DNA of 64,000 nt. Origin: Marsupella aquatica. Taxonomy: Eukaryota > Marchantiophyta. This document shows positions 34,699-44,859 of the stretch, one piece after another. The first letter of the stretch is position 1. Each line of letters starts with the position of its first letter. The stretch covers positions 8,370,001 through 8,434,000 of the forward strand of contig OZ316894.1 of NCBI GenBank assembly GCA_973895155.1, written 5' to 3'. The position numbers and the translations under genes were made by a program. The notes beneath the pieces were generated by a model that saw nothing but the letters and a program-made list of their open reading frames with translations, did no database searches and had not been told where the DNA came from.

Positions 34699-35470
34699 CC
34701 ATCGCACGCGAAGAAGTTAGGGTTTTTTAATTCAATTGTGCAAAAGACTTTAAAATTTTTGTTGAAGAAAGAATATTCCACAAATTTAAGGGTTAAAATA
34801 GTTAAATGCTACTTTATTTTCTTAAGTTTTAGGGTGTTATTATTTGAAAACTTTGCGTGGGATATGGGAACTCCCTTGGAGTGAGGCCCCTGAGTTGTGT
34901 AACCCACGGGCATGGGGATAGTCATATATGAACAGTCGGGACCTGGTGAGATTTCATTTTATTGGCAACAACCATGTAAGTTGTGCAATTGAATTTCATG
35001 TTGAAGCTCTTACTAAGGATTGGAATTTCCAAATCAATTTGCCAAACTATCTTTCCTAAATTAGTCTTTACATTAGAGTTTGATCTATGACAACTTTGAT
35101 ATTGCCTCATGATGACCTGCAATGACACTCTGATGTTCAAAAGAAGAGAACTAATACAGTTAAAATTAAAGATGTCACTTTATAGGCTAGACAATTACCT
35201 GTAGGGTGTTGAGTGCCTTACCTGCAATTATAGATAAACACTTTCTCTGGCAGTTATAGGAAAAACACTTTCTCTGGATGGCTTGACAAGCCTTCCACAA
35301 ACAACTTCTGTTGCTAAGGGATGCCTGACCAAAGTTTTTAGTGATTGGGGTTGCCTCTAATGATCTGGGAAAATATAAGTGGGGTGGGGCACAAGACCCC
35401 AAGCAATGTTACGAATAGCCCCATTGATCATCTTTGAAATCAATTGCAATCATTAAATCCTGTAGGTGTA

Positions 35471-37460
35471 GCGTAGGTGTAGCCAGGGCGGGATTTACTA
35501 AGTTGCCACTGAATTTTTTTTCTAATTATCACAATGTTGCTGCTTTGTGTATAGGTTAATAAAATTAGCTTAGGTTAGCTCTTTCACATCCATGGCTATC
35601 ATTGCACCCAGTTTCTCGATAGGATGGCCCGGGTCTTTCTGAAGGTGACTTTGATCACCTTGGGTTAGTTGACCAAGGGGTAGGTCAGGTGCTCTCATCT
35701 CCCACACTATGCTTAGCTCCTGTCCAGGGCCAGCGTGTCCCTGCGCAAGCCTCTGCCTCTGTCCTGCTGAAGGTGGTCAAAGTCATCTTGAGGGAGACCA
35801 AAGTTGCAAGGTTGGGTGTAATGAGAGCCATTGGATGCGGGACTGGATGTGAAGGTGCTAACTCATGTTAATTTTAGTAATTCACAAATAAAACAAGTGG
35901 CATTATGATAAAAAATAAATTCAGTGGCAATGTATGTATATGCCAAAAAAGAATGGCACTCTAGTAAATCCCAATTTTGATAATTACACATAAAAATGTA
36001 GCAGCATACTAGGGTGCTCGGGAGGGTGCTATGTGGCATATGTCCACAAGTTGAACTGGTTTTACATAGCATGATAAACCCAATTATTGTTTGTATTAGT
36101 GAGTGTTGTTCCCTCTTTTATCGAGTATCCATACATGGCACGTACGTGCCCACAACTTGAACTGATTTTATATACCACGATAGACCCAATTATTTTCTTA
36201 TATTAGTAATACTTTGTCCATCTAAGTGTTGATATCAGATTTCTGCCTTTTGGTGACAAATATTGACTTAAATCAACACCTAGTTAAAATTCCCTAGCCT
36301 TCTTGGAGTCCGGTACCCTGCTCATCTCAGCTTCCAATGCATCCTATCGACCCACCCTTCTATATGTCGGTTGCTATTTTGGCTAAAACCACCAAGCATG
36401 CCAGCACAGGAACCCGGGCTCTAAGGACACAAGTTTAGCATTGTGCCATGGACCCTAACGACGCAATCATCATCATAGAAACCCCTACATGGCAGAGGAG
36501 TGCATCAATAGAATCTGGATCTTAAACCCATCCGGGTGTGCAAGGCATGCCAGAACAGTAACCCTGTTGCAACATAATAACTGTGCATCAATGTGAGCTA
36601 GACCCTGAGCCCTCAGAATGCACAAGTGGGATGCCATAACCGGTCGCAGCAGTGGAGTGCATCAATGTGAGCCAGACCTTGGGCCCTCAAAGTACACAAG
36701 TGGATGCTAGAACCAGACACGGTGGAGGAGTGCATCAATGCCACTCGGAACCTGCGCCCATGTGTAGATTTCCAGCCCGTTTACAGATCTAGATCGAGGG
36801 CGTGTGCCATTTCCCAATGACCAACGTCTAGAAATGCAACATGTAAGAGATATATGCTTGATGGATCCCCTGGTGAAACTTGTTTTACCTGATGGGCCCC
36901 CATGAAACGTTTTTACCAAGTGGGACCCCTCTTAATGACCCCCCCAAATGACCTGTACACCTGTTCTTGTGTGGTGTCTACTATGTACAGTTAATCACAC
37001 CCATTGCCTTGTAGTGCACTATGCTCCCAGCCTAGTCCACCACGCCTGTCATCGTAGTCTACAACCGCTAATCCACCACAAAGGTCATTGTAGTCTACAA
37101 CGGTTCATCGAAATGGGCAACAATGCCATTACCACAAGATTTGACAGGTTAATGCCTAAAGACAATGGATTATGTCTTCCCGTGTTTCAAGGTTTAGGGT
37201 TTGAAGTGTACCCCGACACCTTCGAGTCTATTTTCTTTTGGAATTGTTTGTATGCATTGCGCAGGGGAGTATCGTCATTTTTTAAGCACATTTGTCAATC
37301 ATTTGTCAATTTTTGTTGTGGCGGCAGTGGGGGAATTCCAAACATTGAACTTGAATATTCACTATGGACATTTGGAGGTACTCCGCATTGACACTAACAA
37401 TCGCAAATGAAAACATCATGGAAAACCCATGTGCACCGTGTGAAAAGCATATCTAACGAC
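35471..37460. other. Intergenic region with decayed repeats
   Basis: No gene supported. GGGATTTACTAAGTTGCCACTG near 35490 faces TTCAGTGGCAATG..TAGTAAATCCCA near 35920-35972, a likely ~490-bp inverted-repeat element. A ~110-bp direct duplication lies at about 36040-36100 and 36145-36205 (CACAAGTTGAACTG and ATAAACCCAATTATT units). Copies of GAGTGCATCAAT recur near 36500-36735, and a 36-bp duplication (TCATCGTAGTCTACAACCG) lies near 37040-37110. The 147-codon open frame at 36948-37391 overlaps this repeat and is not called. Confidence 0.5.
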
Positions 37461-39993
37461 TGTTGAGGATAATCCTTATCCCGAAACACCATGCACATGT
37501 AAACATCATACAAAGTAATCGACACAACGAATACGTGGTTCACCTCTCAACTAAGGCTATGTCCACGGGAAAGCAAGAGACCTTTACTTCTCTCTTGCTC
37601 CACTCCAACAATGTACTAAAGCATGCATGCATCACTGCTAACCTAAGCTAAGTCCTAACCTGAGTTAGATTAACTACGGTTAGCCCTAGAGTCACAAGAC
37701 TAAAAGCAATACTCAATAAAACTCCCCCTTGACTCTAGTCTTGGGAACTGGACTAATTGCTACCATATAGTATCCTCAGCGGGAAATCCTAGAAAATCAC
37801 CTAAATAGGTCTCTCCCTAAAAACCACCATGGGTTAACTAAGGGTTAACTAGAATTAAACCGTAGCCTAACAGGATCGAGGAATCCATATACAATAAATC
37901 ACAAAACTGCTAAGTAGCTCTACTTGTGCTTCAATTGCAAAACCTACAAAGTGGCACGGTGTCTTGAGCAACTCTTCAAAGGAATCACTTTGGTAAAAGC
38001 GTCAACCGGGTTGAGTTTATCGTCAATCTTGACTAGCTCAAACTGATTATGATACACACCCTGCCTTATTATCAAACACACCCTTCATTGGAATTGCGAT
38101 TCAATTGGTGTGCCGCATTGCTAACTTCAGTGGCTACGACCTCTCCAAAAAAGATCCCAAAAAATTACTGTTCGGACCTCCGAATTTCCGACTAACGGCC
38201 AAAAACATGCTTTTTGTTTTTGTGGAATATTCCTTGCACAATACAGCAGGGCTCATAGGGGGCCGTTCCCCTTGTCAAAGTGGAGGGTCACGGGCTCGGG
38301 ACAACCAATTGAAAAAAGCTAAGGAAAAAACTAAAAATTTGGCCCTTAAAGGGGTCTTAAGCCCCTTAACCAAAAAACGTGTGATACGCGTATGCGCAAT
38401 GCGTATGGCATATACGGCATCAAGGCGGGTACAACGTGCAACCAGGGCGGGTACAATCGTATGGCCAGGGCCGATCACAGCGTCGGGAGTAAAAGGGGCA
38501 TGGGGTGGGTAAAGGATAGCCGCTACGCATATCGGGAATTGCAACTATTTCAGGCCTGCGCAGTGCACCCCGGAGGGGCGAGCAAATATAAAAGTAAGGC
38601 AGGGGTGAAACGGGCCTGCAAAGAGGGTGGCTACCGACAGAAGGCCAGGACAAGGTCGGGCCGGATGTGGCTTTGTACCCGGGAGGGAGGGGATACGCGA
38701 GGGGAACAACGGGGGTAAGAGGCCGGCCGGGGGTGTGTGGTGTGTATTCACAAACCAAAAGTGCCCTAAACCCCCCTTTAATCCAAAAAATGACCCTAAA
38801 CAAAAAAATGTTGATTACACACCTTAACAGCCGCCAATTACATGAGGAAAAAAGATGACCACCAACGGGAAATGTTGTCGAATTACACCGACTCAGTCTG
38901 CATGCTCTAGTAGAGAAAAAACTTTCATCGTGATACACTCCCTCCGCGTCAAGTGCCAATCCCAAACTCAAAATGACCACTTTGTCGTGATCTCTCCGTT
39001 GAGCCCTAGCACTTTGCGTTTACAACTTTGAGTTGACCGTCACAACAAGTAACCCCTGGGCCCTCACTCTGTGTAAAAGAAGTGGACCCCCTGCAACCGG
39101 GCCCTTTTCCTGTTTACTTGTTATTTCCATTTTACTATTAAAAGTTCACTTATTACCGGTAATAATTTTAATTATTAGTTCAAAAATAAAAATTACCCTT
39201 CGAGCGTTTGCACGTCCTCCACGTATTAGTTAAGACTGAGGGCCCAGGGCAAGTAACCCAGTTCTGGGAAAAAACAAGCACCATAGCTTGTCAAACAACC
39301 AGAACTCAACTCCTACTTGTCATGTCATACTCGCACAACAAACGCCAGCAAACCAAGTACTGAAATGACCAGCTCGCTTTAATCTTCAACTTGAGCTATA
39401 ACTTGTGACGCCTCTTGCACCGCACAACTCACACCGTTACAAAAAACAAACTCTGGTCTCTCCCACAAAAATACCGTCGAACACGAAACTCCACAGACAA
39501 ACATTTTCTGCAAATACTCCTCACTTAGAAATCCGATCGATGATTTCTAACCGCCAATAGAAAGCCCTCTCAATGATCTATCCGATGAGCCACCACCTAC
39601 AAGTTTTATGCAACAAAAGCTCTCGGGATCTTTAAATCGTCAACTACACAATAAATTCTTGTCACCACAGTGTCACCTCCCAGGCATGCTCTGATACCAC
39701 TTGTTGGGGATAACCCTTATCCCGAAACACCAGGCACATGTAAACACCATACAAAGTAGTTGACACAGCGAGTACGTGGTTCACCTCTCCATTGAGGCTA
39801 CGTCCACGGGAAAGAAAAAGACCTTTACTTCTCTCTTGCTCCACTCCAACAATGTACTAAAGATCCACCAGGGGCTAGCATCAGCCCTGGTTATATACAA
39901 CATGCATCACTGCTAACCTAAGCTAAGTCCTAACCTGAGTTAGCCTAACTACAATTAGCCCTAGAGTCACAAGACTAAGAGCAATACTCAACA
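37461..39993 (-). mobile_element. Deleted copia LTR retrotransposon, minus strand
   Basis: The 5' LTR (39702-39993, 292 bp) and 3' LTR (37461-37718, 258 bp) run TGTTGRGGAT to ACTCAAYA on the plus strand. A primer-binding site lies two bases inside the 5' LTR: the reverse complement of TGGTATCAGAGC at 39688-39699, the initiator-Met tRNA type. A polypurine tract AAGGGGGAGTTT (minus strand, 37719-37730) abuts the 3' LTR. Flanks are ACGAC and ATGAC, a 5-bp duplication with one change. The interior is only ~2 kb. The one recognisable coding trace is the end of pol on the minus strand near 38060-37960 (ELVKIDDKLNPVDAFTK). The 3' LTR lacks ~37 bp present in the 5' LTR. It cannot move by itself. Confidence 0.88.
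38230..38760. other. GC-rich block of unknown origin inside the deleted copia element
   Basis: Base composition changes sharply here: runs of GGGCGGGTACAA, GTACCCGGGAGGGAGG and palindromic ATACGCGTATGCG near 38384-38398, against AT-rich surroundings. Open frames cross it on both strands, the longest on the minus strand (38420-38980), but their translations are proline- and glycine-biased and resemble nothing I know. It may be captured sequence carried by the retrotransposon. Confidence 0.4.
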
Positions 39994-39994
39994 A

Positions 39995-40385
39995 TGACTA
40001 CCCCGTGATACGGTAAGAATTTGGACCCAAAGACATAATCCATATTGTATTCAAGTCGCGGTTTGGGCAATGGCGGTCGCTTTTTGCGGTTCTCCCACAT
40101 CATCTCCGTGGTTTCACCTATTTCTCCCACACATTTCTTTGACCATGCAGGGGTGGCCTCCCGCACGGTCCAACAGTCACAAAAAAACTCATACAAGCAA
40201 ACCTAATGATTACCCCACGATCGGTCAAATTTTGAATCCAAAAACATAATGCATATTGTCTTCAATTCACAATTTTGGCGGCGTTGGCTGTTTTTTTACG
40301 ATTTCTCCCAAATATTTTTGTGGTTTCTCAGTCGACCATGCAAGGTCGATCGCACGGTCCAACCGTGCAATTTTCCTGGAGTCAT
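39995..40385. repeat. Two-copy ~205-bp direct repeat beside the copia element
   Basis: Sequence from TGACTACCCCGTGATACGGT (39995) recurs from TGATTACCCCACGATCGGTC (40207). Shared parts include ACATAATNCATATTGT, TTCTCCCA and GACCATGCA..GCACGGTCCAAC. Similarity is roughly three quarters. No gene content seen. Confidence 0.65.
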
Positions 40386-41178
40386 GGTTGACAGTAGTCT
40401 TTCTGGAAAACACGGTTGCTCACTCCATGAAGGAAAAACTCGTTATAGTGCTTGTGATAAGAAAATCTGACAAAAAATACTGACAAGGGGCCTATTAGGT
40501 AAGAAAAGTTACCTAGGGGCCTATCAGGTAAGAAAGGTTCACCAGGGGGCCTATCAAGGATATATCTCCAACAGGCAAGGTCCATTGGAATTGGGATGGG
40601 CAGGGTACAAGACCCCGTACAAGACCCCAAAGAAGCTTGCATATAAGATAATGTCAGTCTGGTCTGGGATTACTAGCCTGTAACCCTGTGATCACAAAGT
40701 GAGGAAAATTGACTGACAATAACCAAGCTTTTCTAAGCTTTCTTGGAATTAGGTTCTAGCTAGAACCCTTGCCCAGACCTCCATTATGTATACGGTTAAG
40801 GACCAGGACTATCCCTCAATGGAATATAAAGGCGATCGTATATATGGTCGACCCGCATATGCGGGGAGACCGTATATATGGGAGACTGTTTATCCCATTA
40901 AGGGATTAGCCCAGGTCTTTACCTGTTCGTTAAGGTAGGAACATATCAAAGTTGAGTATTTTCATTTTTATGACAAGACTTAGTTTACCTGGATTTTGAA
41001 TTTGCAATTGCTGTCCAAACATTCCGCACAAGCATCTACCTCAGGACAAAAAGCAATCAGATCACAGACCACATAAATATATGATTATTTTTAATGAGAT
41101 ATAATCAAAGTCTTTTGTGCTAACATGGCAGCAGCCTAAAGCCCCAAAAAGCAAAAATACCACCCTGATGACCTTAAC
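40386..41178. other. Intergenic stretch with foldback motifs
   Basis: No gene. GGGGCCTAT(T/C)AGGTAAGAAA units repeat at about 40488, 40515 and 40546. Around 40838-40885 ATATATGGTC and GACCGTATATAT flank the perfect 14-bp palindrome CCCGCATATGCGGG. Confidence 0.5.
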
Positions 41179-41299
41179 GGTATGTAATCACTGTCTAAAA
41201 CAAAGTTACTTCTCCGCAAGACTGACACACATTATGTGAATACTTAGATACTTGCATAAATGGGTAGACACGGGTAACATTCATTGAGATTACCAACTA

Positions 41300-42926
41300 C
41301 ACTCTTTACAGTATTTAGTCTCACGAAACAATTAGTGTCACTAACAATTAGTGTCACTAACACTAATTAGGGGTATCCCTTGATTTTCAGCCAACTGACA
41401 CTATTTACCGTCTTCTTCAATTTTGAAAAATATATATATTTAAAAATATTGATAATTAGAGATAACAATATAATTGGTGGTAACCCTAAACTAGACTCAC
41501 TCCAAAGTTATCCAGACTTTCAATGACATCTCTGTGTGCATATGTTTTTAGAAAATTTCCTTTGTATTTTAGCTGGTCAGTCTTTGTGAAAGGAGAGTAA
41601 TAGAGCGATAACATGGCGGGATATGGATTGCCCATCATAGCTGGATTTGCTAGAGTAAGGGAAAGAGAATCAAGATTATGTCAACATGTCACTGGTAATT
41701 AATGTGCGTCTCCTTTGGCTTTTCCTTGCTGCACTTCAAGACCCACAAAATGTTTTTAAGTGTATCGAAAGAGTCTGTTTTTTCCTGAAGCAACTTGTGA
41801 AATGTCTGTTCTGTACTTTACGTCTCATTATGATGAGAATTCTCAACCCCGTTACCATCAGAAGCGTTTTACGATGCGCTTTCCAACGAGCCCAACATCG
41901 CCCATTTTTGTTTAGGATCAATGCATGGAGAAATTTCCAAAGTCAGCTGTCTTCTCTGTGTATGCACATTTTTGGCAATTAGCGATGATTGACCTTTGAT
42001 TTCTTCTTGATTATTAAATGCTAGGTGTCAATCCTGGTACCATTAGAAGCTCCTTGATATGTGCTTTCCAATGAACCCAACATTGCCCATTTTTGATTAG
42101 TATCAGTGCATGTAGATTTTTCCAAATTCTAATGTTTCTGTGTGTATATACATTTTTGGCAATCAGCGGCGATCAACCTTTGATTTCTCCTTGATTATTG
42201 AATGATAGGTATCAATCCTGGTACCATTAGAAGCTCCTTGACATGTGCTTTCCAACGAGCCAAGCATCGCCCATTTTCGTTTAGGATCAATGCATGGAGA
42301 TTTTTCCAAAGTTGACTGTTTTCTGTGTGTATTCACATTTTTGCAATCAAGACGATCGACCTTTGATTTCTCCTTGATTATTGAATGATAGGTGTCAATC
42401 CTGGTACCATTAGAAGCTCCTTGAGATGTGCTTTCCAACAAGCCCAGCATCGTCCATTTTCTATTAGGATCAATGCATGTAGAAATATCCGAAGTTGACT
42501 GTTTTCTGTGTGTATTCACACCTTCGTTACTGGATGATAGTTGTTGATCCTGGTATCCTTAGAAGCTCTTGACATATGCTTTCCAATGAGCCCAACATCC
42601 CCTATTTTCATAGAGCAACACAACTGACATATATGAATTCCAGAGTGGGCTTCAATGGGCGAGTTATAAGTTTCTGAAGTTTGCTCAGTAGTAAATTTTG
42701 TAAAGTGTAATCAAATATTGTGCACATTTTTCATTTTTTTATAAGCAAATTTTGACTATAGTCTATTCTATTTTTTTAACTTAAGTGTACATGTGACACT
42801 ATTTGACTTGTGACCACAATTAGTGTCATACCATATTAGTGTCACACACCCTAATTACCGTCACTTACCTCAAATATAACCTCACAGTAATTAGAGTGTG
42901 TGAGACTAAATACTGTAAAGAGTGTG
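41300..42926. mobile_element. 1.6-kb TA-flanked DNA transposon without transposase
   Basis: Left end CACTCTTTACAGTATTTAGT and right end its inverted copy, with two extra terminal bases (CA) on the right. TA lies at 41298-41299 and 42927-42928. The neighbouring tandem unit shows the uninterrupted site CCAACTAACTAAGTAGG, which is exactly what removing the element and one TA gives. Subterminal copies of TTAGTGTCA and TAACACTAATT lie near both ends. The interior holds about four ~180-bp repeats (about 41830-42600) with GGTACCATTAGAAGCTCCTT and GTGCTTTCCAA. Only repeat-driven frames exist. Confidence 0.85.
41830..42620. repeat. Internal ~180-bp tandem repeats of the TA element
   Basis: Four to five degenerate units marked by CTCCTTGACATGTGCTTTCC, CCCATTTT, TAGGATCAATGCATGGAGA and TGATTTCTCCTTGATTATTG. 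The minus-strand frame at 42163-42519 repeats the same peptide unit twice and is a by-product. Confidence 0.85.
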
Positions 42927-43537
42927 TAACTAAGTAGGAAGTGGTAATCTTCATTGAGATTACCCTCCATTATGGTATGTAATCACTGTCCAGAAAAAAG
43001 TTACTTCTCCGCAAGACATACAAAATGTGAATACTTAGATACTTGCATAAATGGGTAGACACGGGTAACATTCATTGAGTTTACCAACTAACTAAGTAGG
43101 AAGTGGTAATCTTCACTGAGATTACCCTCCATTATGGTATGTAATCACTGTCCCAAAAAAAGTTACTTCTCTGCAAGACACACATCATGTGAATACTTAG
43201 ATACTTGCATAAATGGGTAGACACGGGTAACATTCATTGAGATTACCAACTTTACATAACTGTTGATGATCTAACACATTTTCTTTTGATAAAATAGGAT
43301 TAAGGTCATATGGTCCCCGGTCATGAGGTATAGGGCAGCATAGGTCATAACTCACACCTTATGTCTTTGATTGTACTTTTATGCCCTGTGTTGAATTCTG
43401 ATTAACCCACCAAGCCTAACACACTATTTCACTCCTGCTGGTAGCGCTCACATGTGCACAACATGGTACACTGTGTAATGCAACATTAAAATAAACATCT
43501 AGAGAGGTACCACTAGGCCAGCACCATAATATCAACA

Positions 43538-44111
43538 GCTTTTTACTAAGCTGTCCCCCAAATCACCCGAATTTACTGACTTGCCCCTGAAACAAATTTA
43601 CTTATCACCTTGCCCCCCATTTTGTATGTGGGTTAACTTTTGACTCACGATCGGGTTTAGGGTGTAACATGGCAAGTCGCCATTAGGCTGAGCTTAACTC
43701 GATCATTGGGCTCTCCTTTAGCCCCCCATCCCTTCTCCCCTGCCCAACACCATCACAGGCCCGGGAGGACTTAAAACGCGACCCCGCTAAAGAGTCACCC
43801 TTCCATGCCGTCCAGCCCAAAAACGACTCGCTGCCTCCTGAGGGTCACTTTTGGAGGGGCGACCAGTTTTTGGGAGGGACGACCGGGAGGGGGAAGGCCT
43901 GCAATGGTTTTGGGCAGGGGAGAAGGGAAGGGGGGCTAAAGGAGAGCCTGACAAGTTAAGCTCAACCTATGGCGACTCGCCATGTTACACCCTAAACCCA
44001 ATTGTGAGTTAAAAGTTAACCCACATACGAAATGGAGGGCAAGGTTATAAATAAATTTGTTTCAGGGGCGCGTGAGTAAATTCGGGTGATTTGGGGGGGT
44101 TAGTAAAAAGC
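43538..44111. mobile_element. 574-bp inverted-repeat element with ~200-bp arms
   Basis: The left arm (about 43538-43745) begins GCTTTTTACTAAGCTGTCCC and the right arm (about 43910-44111) ends with its inverted copy GGGTTAGTAAAAAGC. The arms share ATCACCCGAATTTACT, ACATACGAAATGG/CCATTTTGTATGT, GGTGTAACATGGC and TTAGCCCCCC with few changes. Possible 3-bp target duplication AGC. The flanks are themselves a degenerate direct repeat (GAGAGGTACCA..CAGCACCATAAT near 43503 and 44138). No coding capacity. It ends about 590 bases before the SART1 start. Confidence 0.8.
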
Positions 44112-44199
44112 ATGGCCGTCAAGCAAGGTCATCCAGAGAGGTACCAGTAGTAGGCAAGCACCATAATATTCAATGCATGATCTTCAAGCAAGGTTAACG

Positions 44200-44520
44200 G
44201 CGACGCGAAAAAGTTTGGTGGACGGGGCCAGGCTCCAGCCTGCGGCTCGGCCCCAGCCTCGACGGACCTCCCCCGCCCATAGGCCCGGCCTCCCGCGATC
44301 CTTCCGCTCCGCAGCCTCCCGTCCGCAGCCTCCACTCCCTCCCGTCCGCACTCCCGTCCGAAGGCTCCCGTCCGCATTCCACTCCGCTCCCGTAGAGAAT
44401 TGAGGACCTCGTTCTATCCTTCCCGTCTCCTCCTCCTCCAGTTTCTCTCCTTCTGCTTGTGCATCCACTCCTCGATCTCACCTTCTCCTCTCCTCTCCTC
44501 TCCTCTCCTCTCCTCTCCTC
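44200..44520 (+). promoter_or_regulatory. GC-rich and TCCTC-repeat leader region upstream of SART1
   Basis: From about 44200 to 44400 the sequence is much richer in G and C than its surroundings and has CCCGTCCGCA-type repeats. From 44483 to 44520 it is a pure CTCCT pentanucleotide microsatellite. It directly precedes SART1 and is most likely promoter plus 5' untranslated region. No TATA box identified. Confidence 0.45.
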
Positions 44521-44582
44521 GATTCCTTTTCGCGACTCCTCTCGTGGACTTGGATCGTCTCGTCGGCCCTGTACTGTAGAGA

Positions 44583-44859
44583 GATTCTAGAAGTCATCTC
44601 CCACTCGTGAAAATTGTTTGTGGCTTTCAAAGTATCTGCGCCATCAACAGGAAGACGTTGTACGGGGGAATCGATTCGGGTTTTGACACAGTGGCACTTC
44701 AGAATGCGGGAGGAACGCCACAAAGCAAGTGCGGAGCAAAGGGCTTCTGCAAAGAAAGCTGATGCGGATGATGATAGCAGCGCGTGGGGGAACAAGAGTA
44801 GAAAGACTGAGCAAAAGAAGAAGGTTGATGATAGACAGAAAGCACCAAGAACGGGTAAG
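44583..44859 (+). repeat. Duplicated SART1 5' segment, upstream copy
   Basis: A ~277-bp segment whose partner lies at 45523-45799, offset 940 bp. It covers GATTCTAGAAGT..CACTCGTGAAAA, AACGTTGTAC-type sequence, GGGGAATCGATTCGGGTTTT and the start of the coding exon (ATGCGGGAGGAACGCCACAA). Identity is high, roughly nine in ten bases. Here it supplies the likely start codon. Confidence 0.9.

Larger units (their letters stand above)
29153..35470. repeat. Segmental duplication, copy 2 (carries UGT copy 2)
   Basis: Direct-orientation partner of 22329-28188. Collinear through the 5' flank, UGT exons and introns, and the 3' flank, apart from small indels and a ~560-bp block present only here (about 34350-34912) that contains a solo LTR. 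The array of two head-to-tail copies suggests unequal exchange. Confidence 0.9.
41179..43251. repeat. 162-bp tandem repeat interrupted by a TA element
   Basis: Units contain GGTATGTAATCACTGTC, GTTACTTCTC, GATACTTGCATAAATGGGTA and GACACGGGTAACATTCATTG. Two adjacent units at 42927-43090 and 43091-43251 have a period of 162 bp (TAAGTAGGAA at 42931 and 43093). A partial unit at 41179-41299 is cut off from them by the 41300-42926 element. Confidence 0.85.

Noticed and set aside
36948-37391. 147-codon open frame
   Set aside because: Its first third is a 36-bp tandem duplication and the rest resembles no protein I know.
38420-38980. 186-codon minus-strand frame in the GC-rich block
   Set aside because: Openness is explained by high GC content; proline/cysteine-biased translation with no motif.
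42163-42519. 118-codon minus-strand frame
   Set aside because: Product of the ~180-bp repeats inside the TA element; the peptide repeats itself.
41179-43251. CRISPR-like array
   Set aside because: Units are 162 bp, directly adjacent without spacers, and the DNA is plant nuclear.
44129-44481. Three overlapping minus-strand frames upstream of SART1
   Set aside because: Caused by the GC-rich leader and TCCTC microsatellite; all lack domain similarity.
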